From NCBI RefSeq assembly GCF_013389595.1, contig NZ_CP058306.1, forward strand, positions 3,100,001 to 3,164,000: DNA of 64,000 nt. The letters are read 5' to 3'. Below, one piece after another: positions 25,549 through 34,555 of this stretch. Origin of the DNA: Flavobacterium sp. I3-2 (lineage in GTDB: Bacteria > Bacteroidota > Bacteroidia > Flavobacteriales > Flavobacteriaceae). Under the pieces are notes generated by a model. It was not told the DNA's origin. It ran no database searches and worked only from the letters and a program-made list of their open reading frames with translations. Position numbers and translations under genes: made by a program. How positions within the stretch are numbered: position 1 is the first letter of the stretch; every line of letters starts with the position of its first letter.

Positions 25549-28533
25549 CTACAAGTTAATAAACAAAATTACAATTGTTCCGTTTTCTGAACTTGATATA
25601 GATATTTGTTCATTTAAATTCATTTTTGTCAGGTCAAGCCTACGTTTAACAATCGAAATTCCTTTTGAAGTATGTATTTGATTCTTTTTTTCTTTATAAC
25701 CAACACCGTTATCTTCAATGGTTATTTTAATTTGATTTTCAATTTTAACCATTCTGATGAAAATTTTAGGTTGGACAACATTTGGAGGAAACGCATGCAC
25801 AATTGAATTTTCTATAAAAGGTTGCAATAACAAAGGTTCAATCTGAATCAAGTTAAGATTGATTTCAGAATCTATATCCAGAATAAATTTAATTTCATTT
25901 TCAACACGAATATTTTCAATTTCGATATATTGAGCTAAATAATCGATTTCTTGTTTTAAAGTAACGGTTTTACGGTCAGAAAAATCCAAAGTTGTTCGAA
26001 TTAAACTAGAAAAACGTTCTAAAAAATACAATGCATTATCCATATCGTTACTGATTATATAATATTGAATGGAACTCAAAACGTTAAACAAAAAGTGCGA
26101 ATTCATCTGACTTTTTAATGCTTGAAGTTTAACTTCTGCCAATTGTTTATCAAACAAAAGTTCTTTCTTTTCTTTTTCTGTTTTTAATGCAATTAATGCT
26201 GTTTCTTTTTCCTGATTATTTTTAATGATTCGAATTCGTAATTTAACTAACAAAATGGTAATGATAATAATTACCAAAGAAAAAATGATGATGTAATACC
26301 AATTTAAATAAAATGGCGGATTTATTGTGAATTTAACTAAACTTTGAATCGAAGTATTTCCTGTATTTTCATTAAAAATTTGTAATTCTACATTATACTC
26401 ACCACGATTTAAATAACTTAAATTTATTTGATTTTCATTTACCAAATCAATCCAAGGTTCATTGGATTTTAATCGATATTTGAAATTTAATTTATCAGGA
26501 TATTTTTCGCCATTTACGGTAAAAATTAAGGTGATGTTATTTTGCGTATTACTTAAAGACAATCCGTTTTGGATTTGACTTAATTCAGACGGCAACAATT
26601 TTTTGTTATTAATATAAATTGATGTAATTGTAGCCAAATTATTTGATTTGTCTGATTTTTTAAAGTACGAATTATCTAAAACAAAACAACCATTCGTAGT
26701 TAAAACGTAAATTTTATTACCATTAACAACAGCTTTACGACTGTTATAATTTGTAAATCCTTGTGTTTTATCAATAAAAAAATAACGTCCTTTATCAAAA
26801 ACATTTATTCCTAAATTTGTTCCAACATACAACACACCATCAATTTCTTCAACAAAAGATGTAGTACTTCCTTTAATTTTTTTGTGCGAAATATGTTTGA
26901 CTTTTTTTAATTTGTTTGTTTTGATTTCAAATTCATAAACATCATTAAAATCTGTAACTACAATTAAATTTCCGTTTGAACCAATAGTTATGGCTTTTAA
27001 TTTAGGTTCTAAAAACTCTTTTGCATTTAAAAGTGATTTAAAAGTTCCAGATTTATATTCATATAATCCGCTTAAAGCCGAAGCAAAATAAACAGCATTT
27101 TCTGTTTTGGCAATACTAACAATTTCTGCAGGAACGTTACTATTTTTCCAATCATGAAAATACTGATAATTCATATTTTCAATCGAATCAAAAATTCGAA
27201 TTCCGCCATACGGAACAACAGTTATCAATTTGTTTTTGAAAAAAGTAAAATGAAAAACATGAATCGGATAATATCCTAAAATTTCTCCAGTTAAAGATAT
27301 TTTATAAATTCCAACATTTGAAGCAACCCAAATAAAATCGTTATAAATTTCTGAATGATAAAAAATGATTTTATCGCTCGAAATGTTATAATCAATAGGA
27401 TAAAAGTGATTTTGAATTATGGTTTCTTTTCTAAATTTTTTATCGTTTTTGGATTGAAAAGTTTTAAATTTATTTAATGAAATTTGTTTAACTAATTTGT
27501 CATCAGAAACAATATTTAATCCGTTTTCATTGAATATAAATTCATTTTTATCGTGAAAACATAATGAATAGATATTTTCAAATTCATTTTGATGAAAAAC
27601 GGGTGAATTTAAATTAATTTGGATTAAACCGTTATTTTGAGTTCCGATATACAAAAGCTCATTTTTTTTATCATGGCTTAAAGTTTTTAAATCTAAAAAG
27701 GGAATTTTTAAAGCAGGAATTCGATTTACAATTTTATCATTTTCTAATCGATAAAAACCACCATCACCATCATAAATTCCAGATGAAATAAAATACAATT
27801 GATTTTTATTTACAATAAATTCCCAAATGCTCGGAACTGGATATTCTTTTAAAATCTGAAAGGTATTTGGATTAACTACAATTAATTTTGATTCAAGGCC
27901 TAAATACAATAAATCTTCAAAAACAAAGGTTGAAAAAACTTTTTTAATATCACTAACCAGAGTTAATTTATCGGGTTCAATTAAGTAAATTCCATCATTT
28001 ATGGTCGATGCATAAATTTTATCATTTATACTAAAAATACTTGTAATACTAAATTTATGATTGGAATTTGATTGAAAACTAGGATTTTTTACAGAAAAAT
28101 CTTTTTTAGAAATAATTGAAATTCCGTTTGAAGTTCCAACATAAATAGCATCTTTAAATTCGTACAAAAACCGAGTAAAATTATCGACCAAACCTGTGTT
28201 TGTATTAATAAGTTTACTTCCGTTATGGTTCAAAAATAATAAACCTTGACCATAGCCAGCAATCCACATGTTTTTATTTTGGTCTTCAATAATATCAAAA
28301 ATATTGTTGAACTTGTACTTTGTAGCTTCAGGAACAATTTCAAAAGAATTCATGTTTTTCTTTGATAAACCAGCCCGAGAACCAATCCAAAGGTTACCTG
28401 ATGAATCTATATAAGTTTTCTGAACGTTATTAGAAAACAAACCATTATTTGCCGTTATTACTTTTGTATCGACATGTTGCCCAAAAATCAATTGGGATAA
28501 AAACACAAAAAAAATAATAACTTTTATTTTCAT
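25549..28533 (-). CDS. Two-component propeller sensor histidine kinase (LytS type)
   Basis: This 994-residue sensor has a signal peptide (ending IFGQ, about residue 18) and a large periplasmic two-component-regulator beta-propeller, with repeats such as NLWIGSRAGLSKK and ILYVGTNLGINVF. A Y_Y_Y domain follows (about 650-735), then one membrane helix (about 745-763). The kinase module is of the LytS/His_kinase type with His813 in MNSHFLFNVLSSIQ, and a HATPase domain with LLQPFIENSIVHAF. It overlaps the LytTR regulator gene by 4 nt (ATGA), so they form one operon. The stimulus is not evident. Confidence 0.92.
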   Translation of the reverse strand: MKIKVIIFFVFLSQLIFGQHVDTKVITANNGLFSNNVQKTYIDSSGNLWIGSRAGLSKKNMNSFEIVPEATKYKFNNIFDIIEDQNKNMWIAGYGQGLLFLNHNGSKLINTNTGLVDNFTRFLYEFKDAIYVGTSNGISIISKKDFSVKNPSFQSNSNHKFSITSIFSINDKIYASTINDGIYLIEPDKLTLVSDIKKVFSTFVFEDLLYLGLESKLIVVNPNTFQILKEYPVPSIWEFIVNKNQLYFISSGIYDGDGGFYRLENDKIVNRIPALKIPFLDLKTLSHDKKNELLYIGTQNNGLIQINLNSPVFHQNEFENIYSLCFHDKNEFIFNENGLNIVSDDKLVKQISLNKFKTFQSKNDKKFRKETIIQNHFYPIDYNISSDKIIFYHSEIYNDFIWVASNVGIYKISLTGEILGYYPIHVFHFTFFKNKLITVVPYGGIRIFDSIENMNYQYFHDWKNSNVPAEIVSIAKTENAVYFASALSGLYEYKSGTFKSLLNAKEFLEPKLKAITIGSNGNLIVVTDFNDVYEFEIKTNKLKKVKHISHKKIKGSTTSFVEEIDGVLYVGTNLGINVFDKGRYFFIDKTQGFTNYNSRKAVVNGNKIYVLTTNGCFVLDNSYFKKSDKSNNLATITSIYINNKKLLPSELSQIQNGLSLSNTQNNITLIFTVNGEKYPDKLNFKYRLKSNEPWIDLVNENQINLSYLNRGEYNVELQIFNENTGNTSIQSLVKFTINPPFYLNWYYIIIFSLVIIIITILLVKLRIRIIKNNQEKETALIALKTEKEKKELLFDKQLAEVKLQALKSQMNSHFLFNVLSSIQYYIISNDMDNALYFLERFSSLIRTTLDFSDRKTVTLKQEIDYLAQYIEIENIRVENEIKFILDIDSEINLNLIQIEPLLLQPFIENSIVHAFPPNVVQPKIFIRMVKIENQIKITIEDNGVGYKEKKNQIHTSKGISIVKRRLDLTKMNLNEQISISSSENGTIVILFINL

Positions 28534-29240
28534 AAAAACATTTTGTCTATTTTTTCTTTATGAGAAGCCGAAACAGGAATAAAACCTTCATTTTCAAATA
28601 TTTCGTGTTTTAAAACTAATCCATTTTTATCTTTATCAAAGAAATCGACATGTAACATATTGACAATAAATGAACGGTGTACCCGACTAAAAATTTCAGT
28701 TGGCAATCTATTTTCGATATCACGCAATGTTTTAGACAACAAATATTGATTATCTTTTAAATAAAGAGTCGAATAATTATTATCTGCTTTGCAATATAAA
28801 ATATCGTCTAAATGTACTAACATTCGTTTGTTTTTAGAGGTGTTAATGAATTTAAAATATTTTTTATCCGTAGCTTTTAAATCAAAACGTTCAAAGATGG
28901 TTTTTAATTTTTCTTTATCAAAAGGTTTTAAAAGATAACCAAAACAACCAATTTCATTAATAGATTGTTCCATATATTGGGCGTATGCAGTTGTAAAAAC
29001 AACTTCAAAAGTTTCTTTATTTACTTTTTTAAATAATTCAAAACCATTTTCTTCTGGCATTTCAATATCAAGAAAAACCAAATCCGGAAGATAATTTTCG
29101 ATTGCTTCTACTCCACTCGAAACCGAATTACATAATATAATTTCGTGCTTATGATTTGGAAAAATTTTATCGATATACGTTTTTAAAAGTTCTCGTAGTT
29201 TTTTTTCGTCATCTATAATAACGATTGTCAAATTATTCAT
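28530..29240 (-). CDS. LytTR family response regulator
   Basis: This 236-residue protein has a receiver domain with phospho-acceptor Asp58 (DLVFLDIEMPEENG) and a C-terminal LytTR DNA-binding domain (about 135-232; ILYCKADNNYSTLYL, FSRVHRSFIVNM). It is the first gene of a two-gene operon with the propeller kinase, which starts inside its stop codon. The kinase should phosphorylate it to control gene expression. A TATATTTG promoter lies at 29283-29290. Confidence 0.93.
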   Translation of the reverse strand: MNNLTIVIIDDEKKLRELLKTYIDKIFPNHKHEIILCNSVSSGVEAIENYLPDLVFLDIEMPEENGFELFKKVNKETFEVVFTTAYAQYMEQSINEIGCFGYLLKPFDKEKLKTIFERFDLKATDKKYFKFINTSKNKRMLVHLDDILYCKADNNYSTLYLKDNQYLLSKTLRDIENRLPTEIFSRVHRSFIVNMLHVDFFDKDKNGLVLKHEIFENEGFIPVSASHKEKIDKMFL

Positions 29241-29282
29241 TACTTCAAATTATTAGTCAAAAAACAAGTTTTATAGATTATA

Positions 29283-29290
29283 CAAATATA
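29283..29290 (-). promoter_or_regulatory. Promoter -7 element of the LytTR/kinase operon
   Basis: TATATTTG on the minus strand, 42 nt before the start codon. Confidence 0.6.
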
Positions 29291-29301
29291 AAATCATTTG
29301 A

Positions 29302-30912
29302 TTAATTACTATTTTTCTTTTTTACTTCTTTTAACGTCAATAAATTCATGGGATGAGTTGAAAATCCTGAGATGTTTTTGTGTGTAAATCGAATAACTTT
29401 ATCATAAAACAAAACAATTACAGGAACTTCATCTTGAATAATTTTATCCATTTTCTCGTAGATTAATTTTCTCTTTTCTATATCAGTTTGTGTAAAAGAT
29501 TCTTTGTACAATTTATCAAAATCATCATTTTTAAAATGCGTATAATTAGGTCCGTTTGGAGCAAAATTAGTACTTGAAAATAATGATAAATAATTCTCAG
29601 CATCAGGATAATCTGCAATCCAACTTCCTCTAAAAAACGGAACTTTACCGGTTGCCATACTTTGTCGTAATGTTGATGGCGGTGAAACATCAACTTGGAC
29701 ATCAATTCCAATTTTTTGCCATTCGCGTTGTAAATATTCCGAAATATCAACGTAAGTACTATTGGTTGTAAGCATTACTTTTGGCTTTGTTTTTTTATCT
29801 TTTATGTAATCCGTAACTAGCTGTTTTGCTTTTTCAATATCATAGGTAATTAAATTTGCATCATTATAACCTGCCAAACCTTCAGGAATAATTCCTTTAA
29901 CTTTAGATGAACCCATTCCATTTCGCAAATAAACTAATAATTTATGACGGTCGAATCCAATATTCAAAGCTTGACGAATGCGTTTGTCTTTAACTACTTC
30001 ATCAGTTCCATCCATTCGAAAACCTAAATATTCTGAATTTAAATATGGACCTGTTAATAAAGTAATCTGATTATCATATTTAGTTTGAAGCTCACCTTTT
30101 GAATTTAATAAATCGTCTTTATATGAAGGGTCCAAACCGTTTATAAAATCTAAATTTCCTTGTATAAACTGTAAAAAAGCACTTTGCTTATCTGGTAAAA
30201 AACTAATCGCAACAGCATCTAAATAAGGTAATTGAATTCCGTTTTCATCTTTTTCGAAATACAATGGATTTTTTCTCAGAACCAATTTGATATTTTCTTC
30301 CCAAATTTTGAATTGAAAAGGACCTGTTCCGATTGGATTGGTTCTAAATTCGATATTTGTATCTTCAATAATTTCTTTCGGTACAACCGACGCGTACTTC
30401 ATTGAAAGTAATCCCAAAAATGCAGGAAAAGGTTTTTGCAAATGAATCTCTAAAACAGAATCGTTTACAGCTTTAAAATCATCAACATACTGAAAAATCC
30501 AAGCTCCAGGGGAAGCTAATTCTTCATTAATTAAACGTTTAAAACTATATTCAAAATCTTGAGCTACAACAAGTCGCGTACTGTCTTTTCCAAAATTGAT
30601 GTGCTTATGAAAATAAACATCGTTACGTAAAACAAATTGATATGTTTTTCCATCCTCAGAAATTTGCCAACTTTTAGCTAAATCAGGTTTTACATTTAAC
30701 TCATTATCTAACAAAACCAAGCTATTAAAAAGCTGGTTGCACGGCCAAATTATTGCTTGATTTCTAGAAAAAGCAGGATCTAAAGTTTGGATATTTGCAC
30801 TTTCATTATATCTAAAAACAGTAAGCTCTTGATTCGAAGTTTGCTTTTTTGAACACGAATTCAATAAAAAAATGATACAAACTGTTGATATATAATAAAA
30901 TAATGATTTCAT
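29302..30912 (-). CDS. ABC transporter substrate-binding lipoprotein (SBP_bac_5, peptide type)
   Basis: This 536-residue lipoprotein (signal IFLLNSCSKKQ, Cys20) is a family-5 solute-binding protein. The family signature region (NIQTLDPAFSRNQA, then LAKSWQISEDGKTYQFVLRNDVYFHK) and the C-terminal lobe (KRKLIYEKMDKIIQDEVPVIVLFY) are clear. Family-5 proteins bind oligopeptides, nickel or heme. No ABC permease or ATPase gene lies beside it, so the partner must be elsewhere. It is upstream of the LytTR operon on the same strand with a 61-nt gap. Confidence 0.88.
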   Translation of the reverse strand: MKSLFYYISTVCIIFLLNSCSKKQTSNQELTVFRYNESANIQTLDPAFSRNQAIIWPCNQLFNSLVLLDNELNVKPDLAKSWQISEDGKTYQFVLRNDVYFHKHINFGKDSTRLVVAQDFEYSFKRLINEELASPGAWIFQYVDDFKAVNDSVLEIHLQKPFPAFLGLLSMKYASVVPKEIIEDTNIEFRTNPIGTGPFQFKIWEENIKLVLRKNPLYFEKDENGIQLPYLDAVAISFLPDKQSAFLQFIQGNLDFINGLDPSYKDDLLNSKGELQTKYDNQITLLTGPYLNSEYLGFRMDGTDEVVKDKRIRQALNIGFDRHKLLVYLRNGMGSSKVKGIIPEGLAGYNDANLITYDIEKAKQLVTDYIKDKKTKPKVMLTTNSTYVDISEYLQREWQKIGIDVQVDVSPPSTLRQSMATGKVPFFRGSWIADYPDAENYLSLFSSTNFAPNGPNYTHFKNDDFDKLYKESFTQTDIEKRKLIYEKMDKIIQDEVPVIVLFYDKVIRFTHKNISGFSTHPMNLLTLKEVKKKNSN

Positions 30913-31011
30913 GAAACCGATTTTTGTATGTAAATTTGTAAATTCCTTTTGTGATTAAAAAGGACAAAGTAAATATAATTCAAAATTACTACTAATAAGT
31001 AGGTAATTCAT

Positions 31012-32346
31012 ATGGAAAATAGAAAAAAAGTAGCTTTTTATACCTTAGGTTGTAAACTGAATTTCTCAGAAACTTCTACGATTGCAAGAAATTTTAATGA
31101 TGAAGGTTTTGATCGTGTCGATTTTGAAGAAGTTGCAGATATTTATGTCATCAATACCTGTTCGGTAACTGATAACGCTGACAAACAGTTTAAACAGATC
31201 GTAAAAAAAGCATTAAAAATAAATGACAAAGCTTTTGTTGCTGCTGTTGGATGTTATGCACAATTAAAACCAGACGAGCTTGCTGCTGTTGACGGAGTTG
31301 ATTTGGTTTTAGGAGCAACTGAAAAATTTAAAATTACCGACTACATAAATGACCTTTCAAAGAATGACATGGGCGAAGTTCATTCATGCGAAATCGAAGA
31401 AGCGGATTTTTATGTAGGAAGTTATTCGATTGGAGATCGAACACGTGCTTTCTTAAAGGTTCAAGATGGTTGCGATTATAAATGTACCTATTGTACGATT
31501 CCGTTAGCTCGTGGTATTTCTCGTTCGGATACGATGGAAAACGTGATGCAAAATGCTGCTGAAATTTCTGCTAAAGGAATTAAAGAAATTGTTTTAACAG
31601 GAGTTAATATTGGTGATTACGGTAAAGGTGAATTCGGAAATAAAAAACACGAACATACTTTTTTAGAGTTGGTTCAGGCTTTAGATACCGTAGATGGAAT
31701 TGAGCGTTTACGAATTTCATCTATTGAACCAAACTTACTTAAAAACGAAACCATTGATTTTGTTTCAACAAGTAAAACTTTCGTTCCTCATTTTCATATT
31801 CCACTACAATCTGGAAGTAACGAAATTTTAAAGAAAATGAAACGTAGATATATGAGAGAATTATATCAAGATCGCGTTTCAAAAATTCGTGAAGTTATGC
31901 CAGATGCTTGTATCGGAGTTGATGTAATTGTTGGTTTTCCTGGTGAAACTGAAGAATTGTTCTTAGAAACTTATAATTTCTTAAATGATTTAGACATTTC
32001 TTATCTTCATGTTTTTACGTATTCAGAGAGAGACAATACGGAAGCTGTTGAATTTGATGGCGTCGTTCCGATGAATGTTAGAAGTAAAAGAAGTAAAATG
32101 TTACGTGGTTTATCTGTAAAAAAACGCAGACATTTCTATGAAAGTCAATTAAATACCAAACATACGGTTTTATTTGAAAGTGAAAACAAAGAAGGTTACA
32201 TTCACGGGTTTACAGAAAATTACGTTAAAGTAAAAACACCTTGGAATCCTGAATTGGTAAATACACTTCACGAAATTCAATTAACAAAAATTGATGAAGA
32301 TGGCATAGTTCGTTTTGATTTTATCAATGAACCTGTTTTTTCATAA
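31012..32346 (+). CDS. mtaB: tRNA t6A37 methylthiotransferase MtaB
   Basis: This 444-residue radical-SAM enzyme adds a methylthio group to t6A at position 37 of ANN-decoding tRNAs. The N-terminal UPF0004 domain carries cysteines at FYTLGCKLN, INTCSVT and VGCYAQ, which hold the auxiliary cluster. The radical-SAM triad is CDYKCTYC (about 155-162). A TRAM-like C-terminus follows. It fits MtaB rather than MiaB or RimO by its GCKLN start. It is a stand-alone gene, divergent from the ABC binding-protein gene. Confidence 0.93.
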   Translation: MENRKKVAFYTLGCKLNFSETSTIARNFNDEGFDRVDFEEVADIYVINTCSVTDNADKQFKQIVKKALKINDKAFVAAVGCYAQLKPDELAAVDGVDLVLGATEKFKITDYINDLSKNDMGEVHSCEIEEADFYVGSYSIGDRTRAFLKVQDGCDYKCTYCTIPLARGISRSDTMENVMQNAAEISAKGIKEIVLTGVNIGDYGKGEFGNKKHEHTFLELVQALDTVDGIERLRISSIEPNLLKNETIDFVSTSKTFVPHFHIPLQSGSNEILKKMKRRYMRELYQDRVSKIREVMPDACIGVDVIVGFPGETEELFLETYNFLNDLDISYLHVFTYSERDNTEAVEFDGVVPMNVRSKRSKMLRGLSVKKRRHFYESQLNTKHTVLFESENKEGYIHGFTENYVKVKTPWNPELVNTLHEIQLTKIDEDGIVRFDFINEPVFS

Positions 32347-32362
32347 TTAAAAATATATAAAT

Positions 32363-32400
32363 AAAAAACGTGTCTAATTATTTAGACACGTTTTTCGTTT
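32363..32400 (+). terminator. Terminator of mtaB
   Basis: A 14-bp stem (left arm 32364-32377, containing ACGTGTCTAA) with a TTAT loop is followed by T residues. It can also serve the convergent small gene. Confidence 0.9.
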
Positions 32401-32422
32401 TGGTTGTTTGGTTTTGGTTAAT

Positions 32423-32704
32423 CTAGATTTTTATACCAGTAGCTAATAATTCTTTATAGCTAGGATTTTTCTTAAAAAATGTCACTATTTTAGAATTTAC
32501 AGGAACGATACGCAATTTACGTTCTTCTGCTCCATCTAATATTAAGCTTATAAATTTTGATATTTTTTCTTCATCTTCACATCCATTTTCATGTAATTTG
32601 GTTAAAAATAATTTTCGTTCTTGTATAGAATACTCAATTACAATAAAATTTTCACCACAACGTGCCTCGAATTGTCTTAATAATTCATTATTTTTAAATT
32701 CCAT
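32423..32704 (-). CDS. Small GNAT-like protein (COG2388/YidJ-like)
   Basis: This 93-residue protein has the strand-helix pattern of the short COG2388 acetyltransferase-like family: IVIEYSIQERKLFLTKL, a helix, then LRIVPVNSKIVTFFKKNPSYKELL. The final part corresponds to the family's VVPxCxxVxxYIxxxPEY region. The usual acetyl-CoA pyrophosphate loop (R-x-x-G-x-G/A) is not evident, so catalysis is doubtful. It is a single gene convergent with mtaB. The assignment is from pattern memory and moderate in strength. Confidence 0.5.
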   Translation of the reverse strand: MEFKNNELLRQFEARCGENFIVIEYSIQERKLFLTKLHENGCEDEEKISKFISLILDGAEERKLRIVPVNSKIVTFFKKNPSYKELLATGIKI

Positions 32705-32895
32705 AATTTCAATAAATGTTTTTAAAAAATTAATATTGTATTTTTTGGTTAGGAAAACACATGTTTATAAATAATTAGCTTAATTTTATATTTTAAATAT
32801 AGATAATAAAAAAAAATATCACTTTTTATTTTATATCCACAAATAAAGCAATTATTTTTATATAATACAAATTAAAATTGTAATTTGACAAAGAA

Positions 32896-33579
32896 ATGAA
32901 CAAAATACCAGTATATTTCATGCCTGGTTTGGCCGCAAATCCTTTAATATTTGAAAAAATAAGACTCGATTCTAATCAATTTGAATGTTTTTACTTGGAT
33001 TGGAAAGAACCAAATGAAAAAGAAACGCTAAAAGATTATACAAAAAGAATCATAAAAGAGATTAAACATCAAAATCCCGTTTTAATAGGTGTATCATTTG
33101 GAGGAATTATTGTTCAAGAAATTGCTAAACAAATAAGCGTCAAAAAAGTAATCATTATTTCGAGCGTAAAGGATCCTGCTGAATTTCCTGATAATTTTAG
33201 GCTTGCAAAGAAGATGAAATTGTATCATTTTTTTCCAACTCGATTTGTTGATTTTTTTCAAAATATTACAAAAAAAATAGTATCTTCAAAAAAAATTAAG
33301 GAACGAATTAAAATGTATGAAAAATATTTGACTGTTCGTTCTAAAAACTATTTAGACTGGGGAATTAAAAATGTTTTATTGTGGGAAAACCAAAATCCTA
33401 TCAAAAACATTGTTCATATTCATGGTACAGAAGATCATATTTTTCCTAAAAAATATATTAAAAATGCTATTTTCTTACCAAAAGCTACGCATGTATTGAT
33501 ATTATTACAATCAAAATGGCTGAATAAACATCTTCCCGATTTAATACTGAATGAAAATTATGAAAAAGAATTGGATTAA
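32896..33579 (+). CDS. Alpha/beta hydrolase
   Basis: This 227-residue protein shows an alpha/beta-hydrolase core: YFMPGLAANPLIF as the oxyanion region, the nucleophile elbow GVSFGG with Ser67, an acidic residue in HGTEDHIFP and a late histidine in KATHVL. The substrate is unknown. A variant -7 element GTAATTTG is at 32880-32887, only 8 nt before the ATG, so the leader would be very short. Its 3' end overlaps the lytic transglycosylase gene by 29 nt, which implies joint translation. Confidence 0.75.
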   Translation: MNKIPVYFMPGLAANPLIFEKIRLDSNQFECFYLDWKEPNEKETLKDYTKRIIKEIKHQNPVLIGVSFGGIIVQEIAKQISVKKVIIISSVKDPAEFPDNFRLAKKMKLYHFFPTRFVDFFQNITKKIVSSKKIKERIKMYEKYLTVRSKNYLDWGIKNVLLWENQNPIKNIVHIHGTEDHIFPKKYIKNAIFLPKATHVLILLQSKWLNKHLPDLILNENYEKELD

Positions 33580-34465
33580 AAAATCACTAACTGTAACAGG
33601 TATTATTGCAACTGGTATCTTATTTTCTCAATTTACAGGAGAAGGAACAAATTACACAAGTGTAGATGTAAAAAATCATGTGTATTTACCTAATAATATC
33701 AATTTTTGCGGAGAAAAAGTTCCTATGAAAATCATTGATGTAAAGGAAAGACTTGATCGTGAGATGACGGTCAATATCAATTTACATTCTGGAACAACCT
33801 TAATAATAAAGAGAGCTAACAGATATTTTCCTGAGATTGAACCTATTTTAAAAAAACACGGAATTCCAGATGATTTTAAATATTTAGCTGTCATAGAAAG
33901 TGGTTTAACAAATGCTACATCATCAGCTGGTGCGAAAGGTTTTTGGCAATTTATGCCCGAAACTGCTAAAGAGTATAATTTAGAAGTTTCTAATTCAATT
34001 GACGAAAGATATGACGTGGTTAAAGCTACAGAAGCAGCGTGTCAATATTTAAAAAAGGCTTACAATAAGTTTGGAAATTGGACGTTAGTAGCAGCTTCAT
34101 ATAATCGTGGAATGGGCGGCATTCAAAAATCTATAGACGCTCAAGGTGTTACAGATTATTATGATTTATTTTTGACAGATGAAACATCGAGATATGTTTT
34201 TAGAATTCTAGCACTTAAAGAAATTATGGAAAACTCTGGAAAATATGGTTTTCAACTTCCTAACGATGTTTTATATGACCCAATAAAGACAAAGAATTTA
34301 CCGGTTTCAGAAAATATTCCCGATTTAGCAAAATATGCTCTCGATCAAGGGATAAATTATAAAATTTTAAAATTACATAATCCTTGGATGCGAGATACTT
34401 CTCTTACAGTTACACCGGGAAAAACATATGTCGTCCAAATACCTACTGAAGGTTATAAAAGATAA
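33551..34465 (+). CDS. Lytic transglycosylase (SLT domain, MltD-like)
   Basis: This 304-residue exported protein has an N-terminal hydrophobic segment (TVTGIIATGILFSQF) and a soluble lytic transglycosylase domain. The catalytic Glu lies in LAVIESGLTNATSSAGAKG, followed by FWQFMPETA and SYNRGMGGI. A short C-terminal domain (KILKLHNPWMRDTSL, YVVQIP) resembles the family's LysM-linked tail. Such enzymes cleave peptidoglycan to anhydro-muropeptides, the kind of fragment AnmK recycles. An alternative ATG at 33560 gives a more typical MKKNWIKK signal start. The terminator palindrome is 11 nt beyond the stop. Confidence 0.88.
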   Translation: MKIMKKNWIKKSLTVTGIIATGILFSQFTGEGTNYTSVDVKNHVYLPNNINFCGEKVPMKIIDVKERLDREMTVNINLHSGTTLIIKRANRYFPEIEPILKKHGIPDDFKYLAVIESGLTNATSSAGAKGFWQFMPETAKEYNLEVSNSIDERYDVVKATEAACQYLKKAYNKFGNWTLVAASYNRGMGGIQKSIDAQGVTDYYDLFLTDETSRYVFRILALKEIMENSGKYGFQLPNDVLYDPIKTKNLPVSENIPDLAKYALDQGINYKILKLHNPWMRDTSLTVTPGKTYVVQIPTEGYKR

Positions 34466-34475
34466 CAAAACATAA

Positions 34476-34503
34476 CGCCATCTAATTAGATGGCTTTATT
34501 ATA
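34476..34503 (+). terminator. Terminator of the hydrolase/transglycosylase operon
   Basis: An 18-bp perfect palindrome, half-site GCCATCTAA (34477-34494), is followed by TTTATT. The same core recurs after the next gene at 37867-37884. Confidence 0.8.
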
Positions 34504-34555
34504 TTTATAAAACTTTTGTTTAAAATTATATTTTTTTAAATCAACCAAGAAAAAA